DNA of 64,000 bases from Gammaproteobacteria bacterium (lineage in GTDB: Bacteria > Pseudomonadota > Gammaproteobacteria > Burkholderiales > Burkholderiaceae_C), in assembly GCA_025359085.1 (NCBI GenBank), contig JANYHL010000048.1, positions 1-64,000 on the forward strand, given 5' to 3'. The position numbers and the translations under genes are program-made. Each line of letters opens with the position of its first letter. The first letter of the stretch is position 1. The notes beneath the pieces were generated by a model, which saw only the letters and a program-made list of their open reading frames with translations, did no database searches and had not been told where the DNA came from. This document shows, one piece after another, positions 19,090 through 27,966 of the stretch.

Positions 19090-20034
19090 TTCAATTATTC
19101 CCAACTTGCACCAATAACCACAATCCACCCGTATTTAAGACAGTGTTTTGCAATTTTTCAGTCAGTCTTGGGCCTGTCGGCAGCGATATGAACCACTCAC
19201 ATCGCGTTCGTTAGGCAGATACTTCATGCTTTTTTAAGCGAAGCCTGCAATTATGCAACCGTTTACCTCGGTCGTCAACATTATTTTGACTATTTTTACG
19301 AAAATCTGCCTTAGACCTTCACGGTCAACGCAAAACCAGTTCGTATTGCTTGCAGCTTCGCCGTCTGGACAACAGAAAACCTGGCGCCCTGATGGCTGAC
19401 AAGCTGCGGGGAAGCGGGTGGCGCACGGCCTCTTGCGGATATCTGCAACTCTTGGGTGACTGGTGTTCACTTCAACTCAGGGGGACACGTGCACACTCCA
19501 AAAATTCAATGCTGTCAGTGGGTGGTCGGTGCGGTCGCGCTGGCTAACGGACTCAACGCCAACTTGCTGCGTCGCTGGATGGTTGCGTCTTTACAGTGCA
19601 ACGATACCCGGCCATCAAGAACGACGAGGCTGTTGGCATCTGTGGCGTGCAATTGCAGCCACTGGTCGATGCACTCAAGGACGACATTCTCGACCACTCG
19701 GTCTTGCATGCCGATGAGACGCCGTGGAAATGATCAAGCCTGAAGTTGCCCAGCCACTTACCCCTATGTTGCATCTTTTAAGCATCACGCAAGCGCATTG
19801 GGCAACTATGCCAACGAGCATGGGGCGTCGATGGTAGCCCCGCCGATTTCCAGACCATCGAAAACTTCTTCTTGCGGAACTTCTTTGGTCGGTCTTGAGG
19901 CCCGGAACATCCGCTAAGCGCGCTGCTCAGACTTTTGATGCCACCTTGATCGGGGGGCCACCGTGTTTGCGAGTCGTGCGCTGGCAGCTCCAGTTAGCGC
20001 CATGGGGCTATTTTTGACATTTTTTATAAAATAT
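19090..20034. other. Degraded intergenic stretch upstream of rplN
   Basis: About 0.95 kb without an intact gene. The only recognisable content is the IS66 remnant at 19500-19735. Short open frames on both strands in the rest have no recognisable motifs and inconsistent codon use. The stretch sits exactly where the S10 operon would normally join rplN. Confidence 0.6.
19500..19735 (+). pseudogene. IS66-family transposase remnants
   Basis: Two pieces in different frames. About 19518-19587 encodes VVGAVALANGLNANLLRRWM, the helix-turn-helix of IS66 TnpA (compare VAALAMQHGVNANLLRKWI in the intact copy at 37396). About 19631-19727 encodes VGICGVQLQPLVDALKDDIL followed by HSVLHADETPW, the region around the first catalytic Asp of IS66 TnpC. 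The frames are broken and everything between is deleted, so the element is long dead. Confidence 0.75.
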
Positions 20035-20063
20035 TTGTCAACTATTTATTTTTGCAGCATAAT
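20035..20063 (+). promoter_or_regulatory. Sigma-70-type promoter for the RRM gene
   Basis: TTGTCA at 20035-20040, a 17-base spacer and CATAAT at 20058-20063 make a near-consensus promoter in very A+T-rich DNA. Transcription would begin near 20070, giving a leader of about 140 bases before the ATG at 20210. Confidence 0.7.
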
Positions 20064-20209
20064 CTAACAGTAATGCCAAAAAAGGTTTTACAAGTTTGCG
20101 GTGTTTAGTCAGTTTCGCGTCTGCTTGAAGTCTTCATTCGTTTGTTGATTGCGTGGTATTAGCGGTTTTGGACTCCATCGCGTTTTGAGTTATTTTGAGG
20201 AGTCCTTTC

Positions 20210-20650
20210 ATGGGCAACAAACTTTACGTGGGCAACCTGCCCTACACTTTCCGTGACGAAGACCTGCAGCAAGCATTTGCCGCACATGGTACCGTTACTA
20301 GCGCCAAGGTCATGATGGAACGTGATACCGGCCGCTCCAAGGGCTTCGGCTTTGTGGAAATGGGCAGCGACGCTGAGGCGCAAGCCGCCATCAGCGGAAT
20401 GAACGGTCAGCAATACGGTGGCCGCGGTCTCGTGGTGAACGAAGCCCGTCCGATGGAAGCCCGTCCTCCCCGCACTGGCGGCGGCGGCTTCGGTGGTGGC
20501 GCTGGGGGCGGTGGTTACGGCGGCGGCGCTGGCCGTAGCGGCGGCGGTGGTGGTGGCGGCTACGGTGGTGGCGCTGGTGGCGGCGCTGGTCGCAGTGGCA
20601 GTGGCGGTGGCGGTGGTGGTGGTTACGGTGGTGGCCGCAGCAGCTACTAA
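20210..20650 (+). CDS. RRM RNA-binding protein with glycine-rich tail
   Basis: The 146-residue protein has one RNA recognition motif (about 1-80) with RNP-2 LYVGNL and RNP-1 KGFGFVEM, then a tail of about 55 residues almost entirely Gly with Tyr, Ser and Arg (GGGGYGGGAGRSGG type). This architecture is the bacterial/cyanobacterial cold-induced Rbp type, thought to act as an RNA chaperone. ATG 20210 follows GAGGAG at 20197-20202. It has its own promoter and terminator, so it is monocistronic. It lies between two insertion-sequence remnants. Confidence 0.92.
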   Translation: MGNKLYVGNLPYTFRDEDLQQAFAAHGTVTSAKVMMERDTGRSKGFGFVEMGSDAEAQAAISGMNGQQYGGRGLVVNEARPMEARPPRTGGGGFGGGAGGGGYGGGAGRSGGGGGGGYGGGAGGGAGRSGSGGGGGGGYGGGRSSY

Positions 20651-20688
20651 GCACACACACTCGCCTGGCATTAGGTCAGTTGAGAATT

Positions 20689-20713
20689 AAAGGGCTCTTG
20701 TGGCCCTTTTTTT
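20689..20713 (+). terminator. Rho-independent terminator of the RRM gene
   Basis: A 7-bp stem (AAAGGGC at 20689-20695 with GCCCTTT at 20703-20709) with a 7-base loop and a T-run, 38 bases after the stop. Confidence 0.85.
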
Positions 20714-20762
20714 ATGTCATCTTGATTGAAAACTCTCCAGATGGCTGGCCCTGCAGACCGTC

Positions 20763-20845
20763 TGACTGCGCGGCGACATCACGATTTGGTTTACCGAAGA
20801 AGCGATCAATAGGCGTCAAGATTTAATCGGCGCCAACAAGCACGC
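20763..20845 (+). pseudogene. IS5-type transposase fragment
   Basis: After an in-frame TGA, the frame from 20766 reads LRGDITIWFTEEAINRRQDL, matching the N-terminal RGDITxWxxEEAI segment of IS5-family transposases. Nothing else of the element is visible. The fragment abuts the 3' end of lptC, where lptA and lptB would normally follow. Confidence 0.55.
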
Positions 20846-20858
20846 CACCTTAATCTAT

Positions 20859-21476
20859 TTATTTGACCGCACCCGGCACAAGCGTTCCCTTGACGCGCCC
20901 TTTAAGTTCCATCACGCGACTCCGATTGTCAAAGTTCATCGTATCCGCAGTAAATTTGTCGCTCCCATGTGTCAGTTCCACCGGTTTGTGTGATTGGACA
21001 CGCTCGGTGTCCATAAACGCATGCAAAAACTCACTTCGAAATTCCATTCGGGGTTGAACTTGCCCGGCCTTGTCTGTCAGCGGCTCACGCACCACGTGTG
21101 CTTCGCCTAACAGTTGCACCTCGGAGGCATCAGCATTCGTGACTGCACGTCTTGCGGTTGCGGTCGTCAGGCCGCCCTCGGCGGTGAATGTGCGGATGCG
21201 AACTAAATCAATTTCCAAGGTATCTGAGTCTGGAAAATGGCGCGCATCGGACCCGAGTACTTCGCTTTTGAGCTGCCCCGCACCATCAAACGACTTGACC
21301 GAGAACTTGCGCATAAAGTAGTCTGGCTCATGCAGCATCGGTGTTTCTTGCCCCTGCAATATCATGAGCGGAGTGCTTCTAACCAGCCAATAGGTACCCA
21401 ACGCCAAGATGCCCATGAGAATAATGGGCAGGTAAAGCGAAATTCGATCCCCCCATACACGTATCAGATTAATCAC
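20859..21476 (-). CDS. lptC: LPS export protein LptC
   Basis: A 205-residue bitopic membrane protein that passes lipopolysaccharide from LptB2FG to LptA. It has one N-terminal helix (about 14-32, YLPIILMGILALGTYWLV), then a periplasmic beta-jellyroll (SDTLEIDLVRIRTF, KFTADTMNFDNRSRVMELKG). Its ATG overlaps the kdsC stop, giving the operon kdsD-kdsC-lptC. lptA and lptB, which usually follow, are not here. Confidence 0.9.
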   Translation of the reverse strand: MINLIRVWGDRISLYLPIILMGILALGTYWLVRSTPLMILQGQETPMLHEPDYFMRKFSVKSFDGAGQLKSEVLGSDARHFPDSDTLEIDLVRIRTFTAEGGLTTATARRAVTNADASEVQLLGEAHVVREPLTDKAGQVQPRMEFRSEFLHAFMDTERVQSHKPVELTHGSDKFTADTMNFDNRSRVMELKGRVKGTLVPGAVK

Positions 21477-22024
21477 TGGCGATGCTCCTCCAGCAACGCG
21501 GCGTATCGCCCGCTTGCCGTCAGCAGCAGATCACACAGCTCTCTGGCCGCCCCTTCACCTCCTCTGGCATGGGTAATGTAATGCGCCACCGCCTTAACCT
21601 CCGGGTGACCATTACAGGGCGCGCAAGCCAATGCGCAACGCACCATGACGGCAAGGTCTGGCCAATCGTCCCCCATCGCCGCAGCCTGCTCCCAGTTCAC
21701 CCCCAAGACTTTGAGCGTGTGTTCGGCGGCCGGGCGCTTGTCTTCAGTGCCATAGTGGACATGTTCAATGCCCAAGGCGGCCAACCGCAGACGCAGGGGT
21801 TTTGAGTCGCGACCGGTGATGACAACCGGGATGATGCCAGCGCGTTGCAATAACTTGAGCCCATGCCCATCCAGCGTATTAAAGCGCTTGATGGTTTCAC
21901 CTTGCTCGGTGAAATACAGGCCACCATCAGTCAGGACGCCATCCACATCAAAAAAAACCACACGAATGCCCTGGGCCCGAAGCAGCAACTCAGGTGAAAA
22001 ATTGAGTGCGACGAGCATTGTCAA
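21473..22024 (-). CDS. kdsC: 3-deoxy-D-manno-octulosonate 8-phosphate phosphatase
   Basis: This 183-residue HAD-superfamily enzyme removes phosphate from KDO-8-P in lipopolysaccharide core synthesis. It has motif I FFDVDGVLTDG (about 25-35), motif II VVITGRDS and motif III MGDDWPDLAVM. It is cap-less, as KdsC should be. ATGA overlaps on both sides couple it to kdsD and lptC. Confidence 0.95.
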   Translation of the reverse strand: MTMLVALNFSPELLLRAQGIRVVFFDVDGVLTDGGLYFTEQGETIKRFNTLDGHGLKLLQRAGIIPVVITGRDSKPLRLRLAALGIEHVHYGTEDKRPAAEHTLKVLGVNWEQAAAMGDDWPDLAVMVRCALACAPCNGHPEVKAVAHYITHARGGEGAARELCDLLLTASGRYAALLEEHRQ

Positions 22025-23022
22025 ATCACCTTCGCGCGCATCAGGTCATTGCTGTTGAGTGCGCCACAGAGCTGGCCCGACGCATCCACCACCAGCACAC
22101 TGGTAATACAACGTAATTCCATCATTTCGGCCGCCTCTACCGCCAGAGCATCGCGGGCGATGGTGCTGGGGTTCGGGTGCATCACCTCGGCGGCGGTGGT
22201 GGTGCGCAAATCAAGACCCTGCTCCACCAGGCGACGCAAGTCACCATCGGTGAAAATTCCCAGCACGTTCAAATGATCATCCACAACGGCGGTGGCACCC
22301 AAACCTTTGACGCTCATTTCCCGCATCAATTCGCTGAAATTGGCATGCGGTCCAACGTGGGGGACGGCATCGCCCGAGCGCATGACATCACTGACATGCA
22401 TGAGTAACTTACGCCCCAATGCACCGCCGGGGTGAGAACGGGCAAAGTCTTCGGCCTTGAAGCCCCGTGCATCCAGCAGCGCCACCGCCAGCGCATCACC
22501 CAGCGCGAGCTGCGCGGTCGTGCTGGCGGTTGGCGCAAGATTCAAGGGGCAGGCTTCTTTCTCAACCCCACAGTCAAGAAAAACATCCGCATGACGAGCC
22601 AAAGTGGATTCGACATGGCCCGTCATGGCAATCAGAGGCACGCCCAGGCGCTTGAGTACCGGCAGAATCGCAGTCAATTCCTCAGACTCACCACTGTTTG
22701 AAATGGCCAACACCAAGTCAACCGATTTAATCATGCCCAGATCGCCATGACTGGCCTCTGCCGGATGCACAAACAAAGCCGGTGTGCCGGTCGAGGCCAA
22801 CGTTGCGGTGATTTTCCGCCCGATATGCCCGCTCTTACCCATGCCCATGACCACCACGCGGCCGCGCACGTCAAGCACCATCGCCACGGCGCGCGCGAAC
22901 GACTCGCCCAAGTTTTGTTTCAGGCCCAGCACCGCAGCGGCTTCAATATCCAGAGTGTCGCGGGCCAAACGCAGCGCCCGCTCGGCTTGGAGTGTGGGCG
23001 CTGAGGTGTGTTCAAGTGTCAT
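22021..23022 (-). CDS. kdsD: D-arabinose 5-phosphate isomerase
   Basis: This 333-residue enzyme converts ribulose-5-P to arabinose-5-P, the KDO precursor. It has a SIS domain (about 45-180, VVVMGMGKSGHIGRKI, HPAEASHGDLGM, SNSGESEE) followed by two CBS domains (about 210-330). It is first gene of kdsD-kdsC-lptC and divergent from the Kef-type gene with only 43 bases between them. Confidence 0.95.
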   Translation of the reverse strand: MTLEHTSAPTLQAERALRLARDTLDIEAAAVLGLKQNLGESFARAVAMVLDVRGRVVVMGMGKSGHIGRKITATLASTGTPALFVHPAEASHGDLGMIKSVDLVLAISNSGESEELTAILPVLKRLGVPLIAMTGHVESTLARHADVFLDCGVEKEACPLNLAPTASTTAQLALGDALAVALLDARGFKAEDFARSHPGGALGRKLLMHVSDVMRSGDAVPHVGPHANFSELMREMSVKGLGATAVVDDHLNVLGIFTDGDLRRLVEQGLDLRTTTAAEVMHPNPSTIARDALAVEAAEMMELRCITSVLVVDASGQLCGALNSNDLMRAKVI

Positions 23023-23065
23023 CGGTCCATTTTATCGATACCCGGGCGCTTGTTAGTATCCAAGG

Positions 23066-25051
23066 GTGAACCCACTTGATTTGACACTACTTTATTTACT
23101 GGCCGCTGTGCTGGGCGTGGTGGCCTGCCGCTCTTTGAAGTTGCCGCCCATGCTCGGTTATCTGGCCGTTGGAATCGTGATTGGACCGAACGCTTTGGCT
23201 TTGGCAAAGAATGCGGATGGCGTGCGGCATTTGGGTGAATTTGGCGTGGTATTTCTGATGTTTGTCATTGGACTGGAGTTCAACTTGCCGAAGCTGCGCG
23301 CCATGCGCAGCCATGTTTTTGGTCTTGGGTTTTTCCAGGTGCTGTTCACCATGCTGGGCGCCACGGCAGCCATGCTGGGTTTCGGAATAATGGCTCCGAC
23401 GCTTTGGGGCGTGGGCTGGCAAACGGCGTTGGCGCTCTCAAGCGCGTTGGCCATGAGCAGCACGGCCATTGTGGTCAAGCTAATGACCGAGCGTCTGGAG
23501 ATGGAATCGGAACATGGCAAACGAATCATGGGCGTGCTTTTGTTTCAAGATTTGGCAGTGGTGCCGCTGTTGGTACTGATACCGGCGCTGGGGGCGTCAG
23601 CCGAGCTGCTTTTTGAAACCCTGGCCTTTGCCAGCCTGAAGGCGGCACTGTTGATTACCTTACTGCTGGTCGGCGGTCCGCGCGTGATGCGTTTTTGGTT
23701 GACGCTGGTGGCCCGGCGCAAGAGCGAAGAGTTGTTTGTCCTGAACCTCCTGCTGATTACGCTGGGACTGGCCTGGTTGACAGAGCTGGCCGGCTTGAGT
23801 CTGGCGTTGGGTGCCTTTATTGCAGGCATGTTGATCTCCGAGACACAATACAAACAACAGGTGGAGTCGGACATCCGACCTTTTCATGACGTGTTGCTGG
23901 GTCTGTTTTTCATCAGCATCGGGATGATGCTGGATTGGCGACTGGTACTGGAACGTTGGCCCCTGGTGCTGTTGCTGGTCTGCGTTCCGGTGGTTTTCAA
24001 GGCCGCGTTGGTGGGCCTGCTGACACGAGGCCTGGGTGCCACCACCGGCGTTTCGCTGCGCACGGGCTTGTACCTGGCACAAGCGGGTGAATTCGGTTTT
24101 GTGTTGTTGACCCTCGCTCAGTCCCATGCGTTGGTCCCGCCCGCACTGCTCAATCCGATCCTGGCCAGCATGGTGCTCTCGATGTTGGCCACGCCATTCA
24201 TCATCATGTACAGCAACCGATTCGTTTTGAAGTGGGTCAGCAGCGAATGGCTGCAACAGTCCCTGCAAATGACGTCCATTGCGCGCAAGTCGATCAAGGC
24301 CAACAAACATGTCATCATTTGCGGTTACGGCCGCTGCGGGCAGAATCTGGCGCGCATGCTTGAGCAAGAAAACATACCCTATATCGCGCTCGATCTCGAT
24401 CCCGACCGCGTCCGTCAGGCCGCTGTCGCCGGCGACTCGGTGGTCTTTGGGGACGCGGCCCGATTGCAGGCACTGATCGCCGCTGGACTCGCCCGGGCCA
24501 GCGCCGTCGTCATCACTTACCTGGAAGTCCAAAGCGCCCTGAAAGTTCTGGCCCACGCGCGAGGCCATGCGCCCCAGGTGCCAGTCATCGTACGAACGCA
24601 GGATGATCACGATCTGGAGGCACTGCGCAAGGCGGGTGCGACCGAGGTGGTCCCGGAGGCGATTGAAGGCTCGCTGATGTTGGCCAGCCACGCCCTGGCT
24701 TTGGTGGGTGTGCCGATGCGGCGGGTGATTCGCATTGTGCGCGACCAGCGCGATGCGCGTTACGCCCTGCTGCGCGGCTACTTTCACGGGGCCGACGACG
24801 ACTCAGTCGACGAGCTAAACCAGGACCGTCTCTCGACATTGACGCTGCCGCCAGGCGCCAAGGTAGTTGGCAAACCGCTCAGCCAACTGGCCGCGTTGGC
24901 AGCAGGTATTCGCATTGTCAGCCTGCGCCGTAGCGGAGGTCAGGTCAAGTCGATCAACCAGGATTTGCTGATTGAAGAAGGCGACACGCTCGTGCTCTCG
25001 GGCAAGACCGAAGCGCTGGCATTGGCCGAACAGAAATTGCTCAAGGGTTGA
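23066..25051 (+). CDS. Kef-type monovalent cation:proton antiporter
   Basis: The 661-residue protein has about 12 membrane helices of the CPA2 family in residues 1-385 (GYLAVGIVIGPNAL, VFLMFVIGLEFN, AMSSTAIVVKLM), a RCK/TrkA-N nucleotide-binding domain (about 410-530, HVIICGYGRCGQNLARML) and a TrkA-C domain (about 570-655). The layout matches KefB/YbaL-type potassium efflux systems. It begins with GTG 23066 after a weak AAGG. Substrate (K+ or Na+) is not determined by sequence. Confidence 0.88.
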   Translation: MNPLDLTLLYLLAAVLGVVACRSLKLPPMLGYLAVGIVIGPNALALAKNADGVRHLGEFGVVFLMFVIGLEFNLPKLRAMRSHVFGLGFFQVLFTMLGATAAMLGFGIMAPTLWGVGWQTALALSSALAMSSTAIVVKLMTERLEMESEHGKRIMGVLLFQDLAVVPLLVLIPALGASAELLFETLAFASLKAALLITLLLVGGPRVMRFWLTLVARRKSEELFVLNLLLITLGLAWLTELAGLSLALGAFIAGMLISETQYKQQVESDIRPFHDVLLGLFFISIGMMLDWRLVLERWPLVLLLVCVPVVFKAALVGLLTRGLGATTGVSLRTGLYLAQAGEFGFVLLTLAQSHALVPPALLNPILASMVLSMLATPFIIMYSNRFVLKWVSSEWLQQSLQMTSIARKSIKANKHVIICGYGRCGQNLARMLEQENIPYIALDLDPDRVRQAAVAGDSVVFGDAARLQALIAAGLARASAVVITYLEVQSALKVLAHARGHAPQVPVIVRTQDDHDLEALRKAGATEVVPEAIEGSLMLASHALALVGVPMRRVIRIVRDQRDARYALLRGYFHGADDDSVDELNQDRLSTLTLPPGAKVVGKPLSQLAALAAGIRIVSLRRSGGQVKSINQDLLIEEGDTLVLSGKTEALALAEQKLLKG

Positions 25052-25117
25052 ACCGTCACGGCCCGCCCAGAAGCAAGCACGAGGCACAATGCCCACTTAG
25101 CATTAATACGATGTTCC

Positions 25118-25672
25118 ATGCAAAATTTCAGTGTCACCCAGTATCTCCGCGCTCACATTCGCACCGTCCCTGATTGGCCGGCGCCAGGCGTCCAGTTTCG
25201 CGATATCACGCCGCTTTTACAGGATGCCAAGGTATTTCGGGTATTGATCGACGCCTTTGTACACCGCTATATGGACCCCTCCATGCGGCCCGATGTGGTC
25301 GCCGGTTTGGATGCGCGCGGCTTCATTTTGGGTGCGGTGATTGCTTATGAGCTGAATGTGGGCTTTATACCCATTCGGAAAAAGGGCAAGCTACCGTTCA
25401 CCACGGTCGCAGAGACCTACGAATTGGAATATGGCAGTGCCACCGTTGAGCTTCACACCGACGCCGTCAAACCCGGTGACCGCGTGCTACTCATTGACGA
25501 CTTGATCGCTACCGGCGGCACCATGATGGCCGGCATGAAATTACTTGAAAAACTCGGGGCTCAGGTGATAGAAGGGGCCGCCATTGTTGACCTGCCGGAG
25601 CTTGGCGGCTCTGACAAACTCCGGGCTTCAGGTCTTGCGCTTTTCACGCTGCTTGATTTTGCCGGGCAATGA
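25118..25672 (+). CDS. apt: Adenine phosphoribosyltransferase
   Basis: A 184-residue purine salvage enzyme forming AMP from adenine and PRPP. The PRPP loop is [17 protein letters not shown] (about 126-142), and [25 protein letters not shown] and EYG are typical of Apt. It is convergent with the next gene. Confidence 0.95.
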   Translation: MQNFSVTQYLRAHIRTVPDWPAPGVQFRDITPLLQDAKVFRVLIDAFVHRYMDPSMRPDVVAGLDARGFILGAVIAYELNVGFIPIRKKGKLPFTTVAETYELEYGSATVELHTDAVKPGDRVLLIDDLIATGGTMMAGMKLLEKLGAQVIEGAAIVDLPELGGSDKLRASGLALFTLLDFAGQ

Positions 25673-25687
25673 CCGCCCATTAGGCTT

Positions 25688-26407
25688 CTACTTTAGTTCG
25701 CCGTACTGGGTGACGCCCAAAGGTGAGGCCCGTTTATCTGGGTCTACCATTTGGGTGTCTTCGAATTCTTCGGGCGGCGCCGGGTTGCGCCGCCCCGACG
25801 TCAAAATTTCCCCCGATGCTGACAGCGGCCTGGGTGCGCTTGCATTTGCCAGCGCCCGCTTGAACGCAGCCACTTCATCTTGGTGCAGCGGCTGAAAACG
25901 AGGTCTTTGGCTGTGCGCCACGGCGGGGCTTTCGGGCGGGCTGGCTACCTGGGAGTCAGACGTCTTACCAAGCGTCTGTGAAAGGTGGATCGGCTGACCA
26001 GGCGGTGCCGACGAGACGTGATCGCTCACACGCCAGTAAACAGCTGTAACCAAAATATCATGCCGCATTTTGGCCGCCTGAACCATCAAGGCCTCAATCT
26101 TGGCCAGAAGTGCGGTGTCGCCCGCCCCCTTGTCGGCTATATCCATCATCACAAGATACTGGAGCCCGGCCGCATCCAGCGACAACACCTTAAATTTGTA
26201 ACTGGCTTCCAGTACGCCGGCGCTGATCATCGAGTCACGCACCACGCCATAAAGGAGTTGCCGTCGTTCAAGACGCGTCGTTTTCCGGTCCGCATCGTGG
26301 ATGCTTGGCGGGGTCGCCGTGACATCGCCCGGCCCCGGTTTCAAGCCAGCGTCGGTCGAAACTATATTTTCCGACTGTTTTTTAGTGAACCAATTGAATA
26401 TTGACAT
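25688..26407 (-). CDS. Unknown soluble protein
   Basis: The 239-residue protein has no signal or membrane segment. Residues 45-140 look folded (RRQLLYGVVRDSMISAGVLE, QYLVMMDIADKG, MRHDILVTAVYWRVSDHV); the rest is Pro/Ser-rich and probably disordered. I recognise no family or catalytic motif. The start MSIFNWFTKK resembles a short amphipathic membrane-binding helix, but that is weak. It stands alone between convergent apt and mnmE. Codon use fits the genome, so it is probably a real lineage-specific gene. Confidence 0.6.
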   Translation of the reverse strand: MSIFNWFTKKQSENIVSTDAGLKPGPGDVTATPPSIHDADRKTTRLERRQLLYGVVRDSMISAGVLEASYKFKVLSLDAAGLQYLVMMDIADKGAGDTALLAKIEALMVQAAKMRHDILVTAVYWRVSDHVSSAPPGQPIHLSQTLGKTSDSQVASPPESPAVAHSQRPRFQPLHQDEVAAFKRALANASAPRPLSASGEILTSGRRNPAPPEEFEDTQMVDPDKRASPLGVTQYGELK

Positions 26408-26502
26408 ATTTTCTTTTACCCTGGGAAAAAGGTTGTCCCTCAGTCATGCGACGAGCTGACGCCTGCACGCGGCCCTGCTCTATTAACAGAGATCAACCGA
26501 CA

Positions 26503-27912
26503 CTATTTCCCTATACAAAATTGCGAGAATATCACTCCGAGAAGATCGTCCGACGAGAATTCACCCGTTATTTCGCTCAACGCGTTTTGTGCCAAGCGAA
26601 GTTCTTCAGCCAGCAGATCAAGCGCCTGGGCAGGGGCCGTCAGGTGGGCACGGGCCGCCATCAAATGAACTGCCACCTGGTGCAATGCCTGGACATGCCG
26701 TTCCCGAGCCATGTAGACACCTTCAGGCCTGGACTGCCAACCCGCGACCTCCAACAGCCGGTGGCGCAAGGCGTCAAGGCCAGCGCCGGTCTTGGCTGAC
26801 AACAGCAGGCCCCGTTCGCAACACGCACCATCCACCGCATCGGCCTTGTTCCAAATTTCGATCACAGGGACTTTTATAGACAACTTTTCGGTGATGGCCC
26901 TTGCTATGGCTTCTTCATCAGCTATGTAATCTATAGCATATTTACGCGTCAGATCATGCAAAAACAAAACCGCGTCAGCGGTTTCGATCACATCCCAGGC
27001 ACGAGCAACGCCTATTTTTTCAATGACATCGTCGCTGTCGCGCAAGCCTGCGGTGTCAATCACATGCACCGGCACCCCCTCAATCTGAATGGTTTGCTGC
27101 ACTTTATCGCGGGTCGTACCCGCAATTGGCGTCACGATGGCCAGTTCAGCCCCGGCGAGCGCATTCAGCAAGGACGACTTGCCGACGTTGGGCTGACCCG
27201 CGATCACGACTCTGATTCCTTCGCGCAGCAGGGCGCCCTGGCTCGCCTTTTGCAGCACGGATTGCAGCGTCTGCTGTAGGTTCAACAATTGTCCATACGC
27301 GTCGGCCTGGCGAAGAAAATCAATTTCTTCTTCCGGAAAATCCAAGGTCGCCTCCACCAGCATGCGCAGATGAATCAATGCCTCACGCAGTTTATGAATT
27401 TCTTGGGAGAAAGCACCTGCCAAAGAGCGGCTGGCGCTGCGCGCCGCCGCCTCGGTACTGGCATCAATCAGGTCAGCGATAGCCTCAGCCTGGGCCAGAT
27501 CAATCTTTCCATTCAGGAAGGCACGCTCTGAAAACTCACCCGGCAGCGCGGGCCGCAGCCCTGCCAGCCGGGGTCGCTGACCGACGGGATCAAGCTCTGC
27601 CCCCGCCTCCAGGCAGCGGGCCAGCAATAGCTGCAACACCACCGGCCCACCATGCGCCTGCAACTCCAGCACGTCCTCACCGGTAAACGAGTGAGGCGCT
27701 GGGAAATAAAGCGCGATGCCTTGGTCAATCGCCAGTCGGCTGTGATCAAGAAAGGGCAGGTAGGTCGCCTCGCGGGCCCGGAGTTGCCGCCCGAAAAGCG
27801 CTTGCATCAAAGGCCCCACTTGTTTCCCGCTGAGCCGCACCATGCCCACCGCGCCCCGACCGGGTGCGGTGGCAATGGCAACAATCGGGTCTTGATGACG
27901 CGGCAGCGACAC
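26503..27912 (-). CDS. mnmE: tRNA modification GTPase MnmE
   Basis: A 469-residue enzyme that with MnmG makes the cmnm5 group on wobble uridine. It has an N-terminal tetrahydrofolate-binding domain (1-120), helical domain, and inserted G domain (about 230-370) with [18 protein letters not shown] and NKAD; the C-terminal CIGK tetrad carries the catalytic Cys. It closes the conserved rpmH-rnpA-yidD-yidC-mnmE block. Confidence 0.97.
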   Translation of the reverse strand: MSLPRHQDPIVAIATAPGRGAVGMVRLSGKQVGPLMQALFGRQLRAREATYLPFLDHSRLAIDQGIALYFPAPHSFTGEDVLELQAHGGPVVLQLLLARCLEAGAELDPVGQRPRLAGLRPALPGEFSERAFLNGKIDLAQAEAIADLIDASTEAAARSASRSLAGAFSQEIHKLREALIHLRMLVEATLDFPEEEIDFLRQADAYGQLLNLQQTLQSVLQKASQGALLREGIRVVIAGQPNVGKSSLLNALAGAELAIVTPIAGTTRDKVQQTIQIEGVPVHVIDTAGLRDSDDVIEKIGVARAWDVIETADAVLFLHDLTRKYAIDYIADEEAIARAITEKLSIKVPVIEIWNKADAVDGACCERGLLLSAKTGAGLDALRHRLLEVAGWQSRPEGVYMARERHVQALHQVAVHLMAARAHLTAPAQALDLLAEELRLAQNALSEITGEFSSDDLLGVIFSQFCIGK

Positions 27913-27966
27913 AGGCAGCTCAGTTGCAGCCGAGCCGCCCCTGCGGTAAAGGTATGCCGGGGCCCA

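Noticed and set aside
20480-20645. GGC/GGT-rich tract that looks like a simple repeat or CRISPR-like array
   Set aside because: It is the in-frame glycine-rich tail of the RRM protein; there are no regular spacers or constant repeat units.
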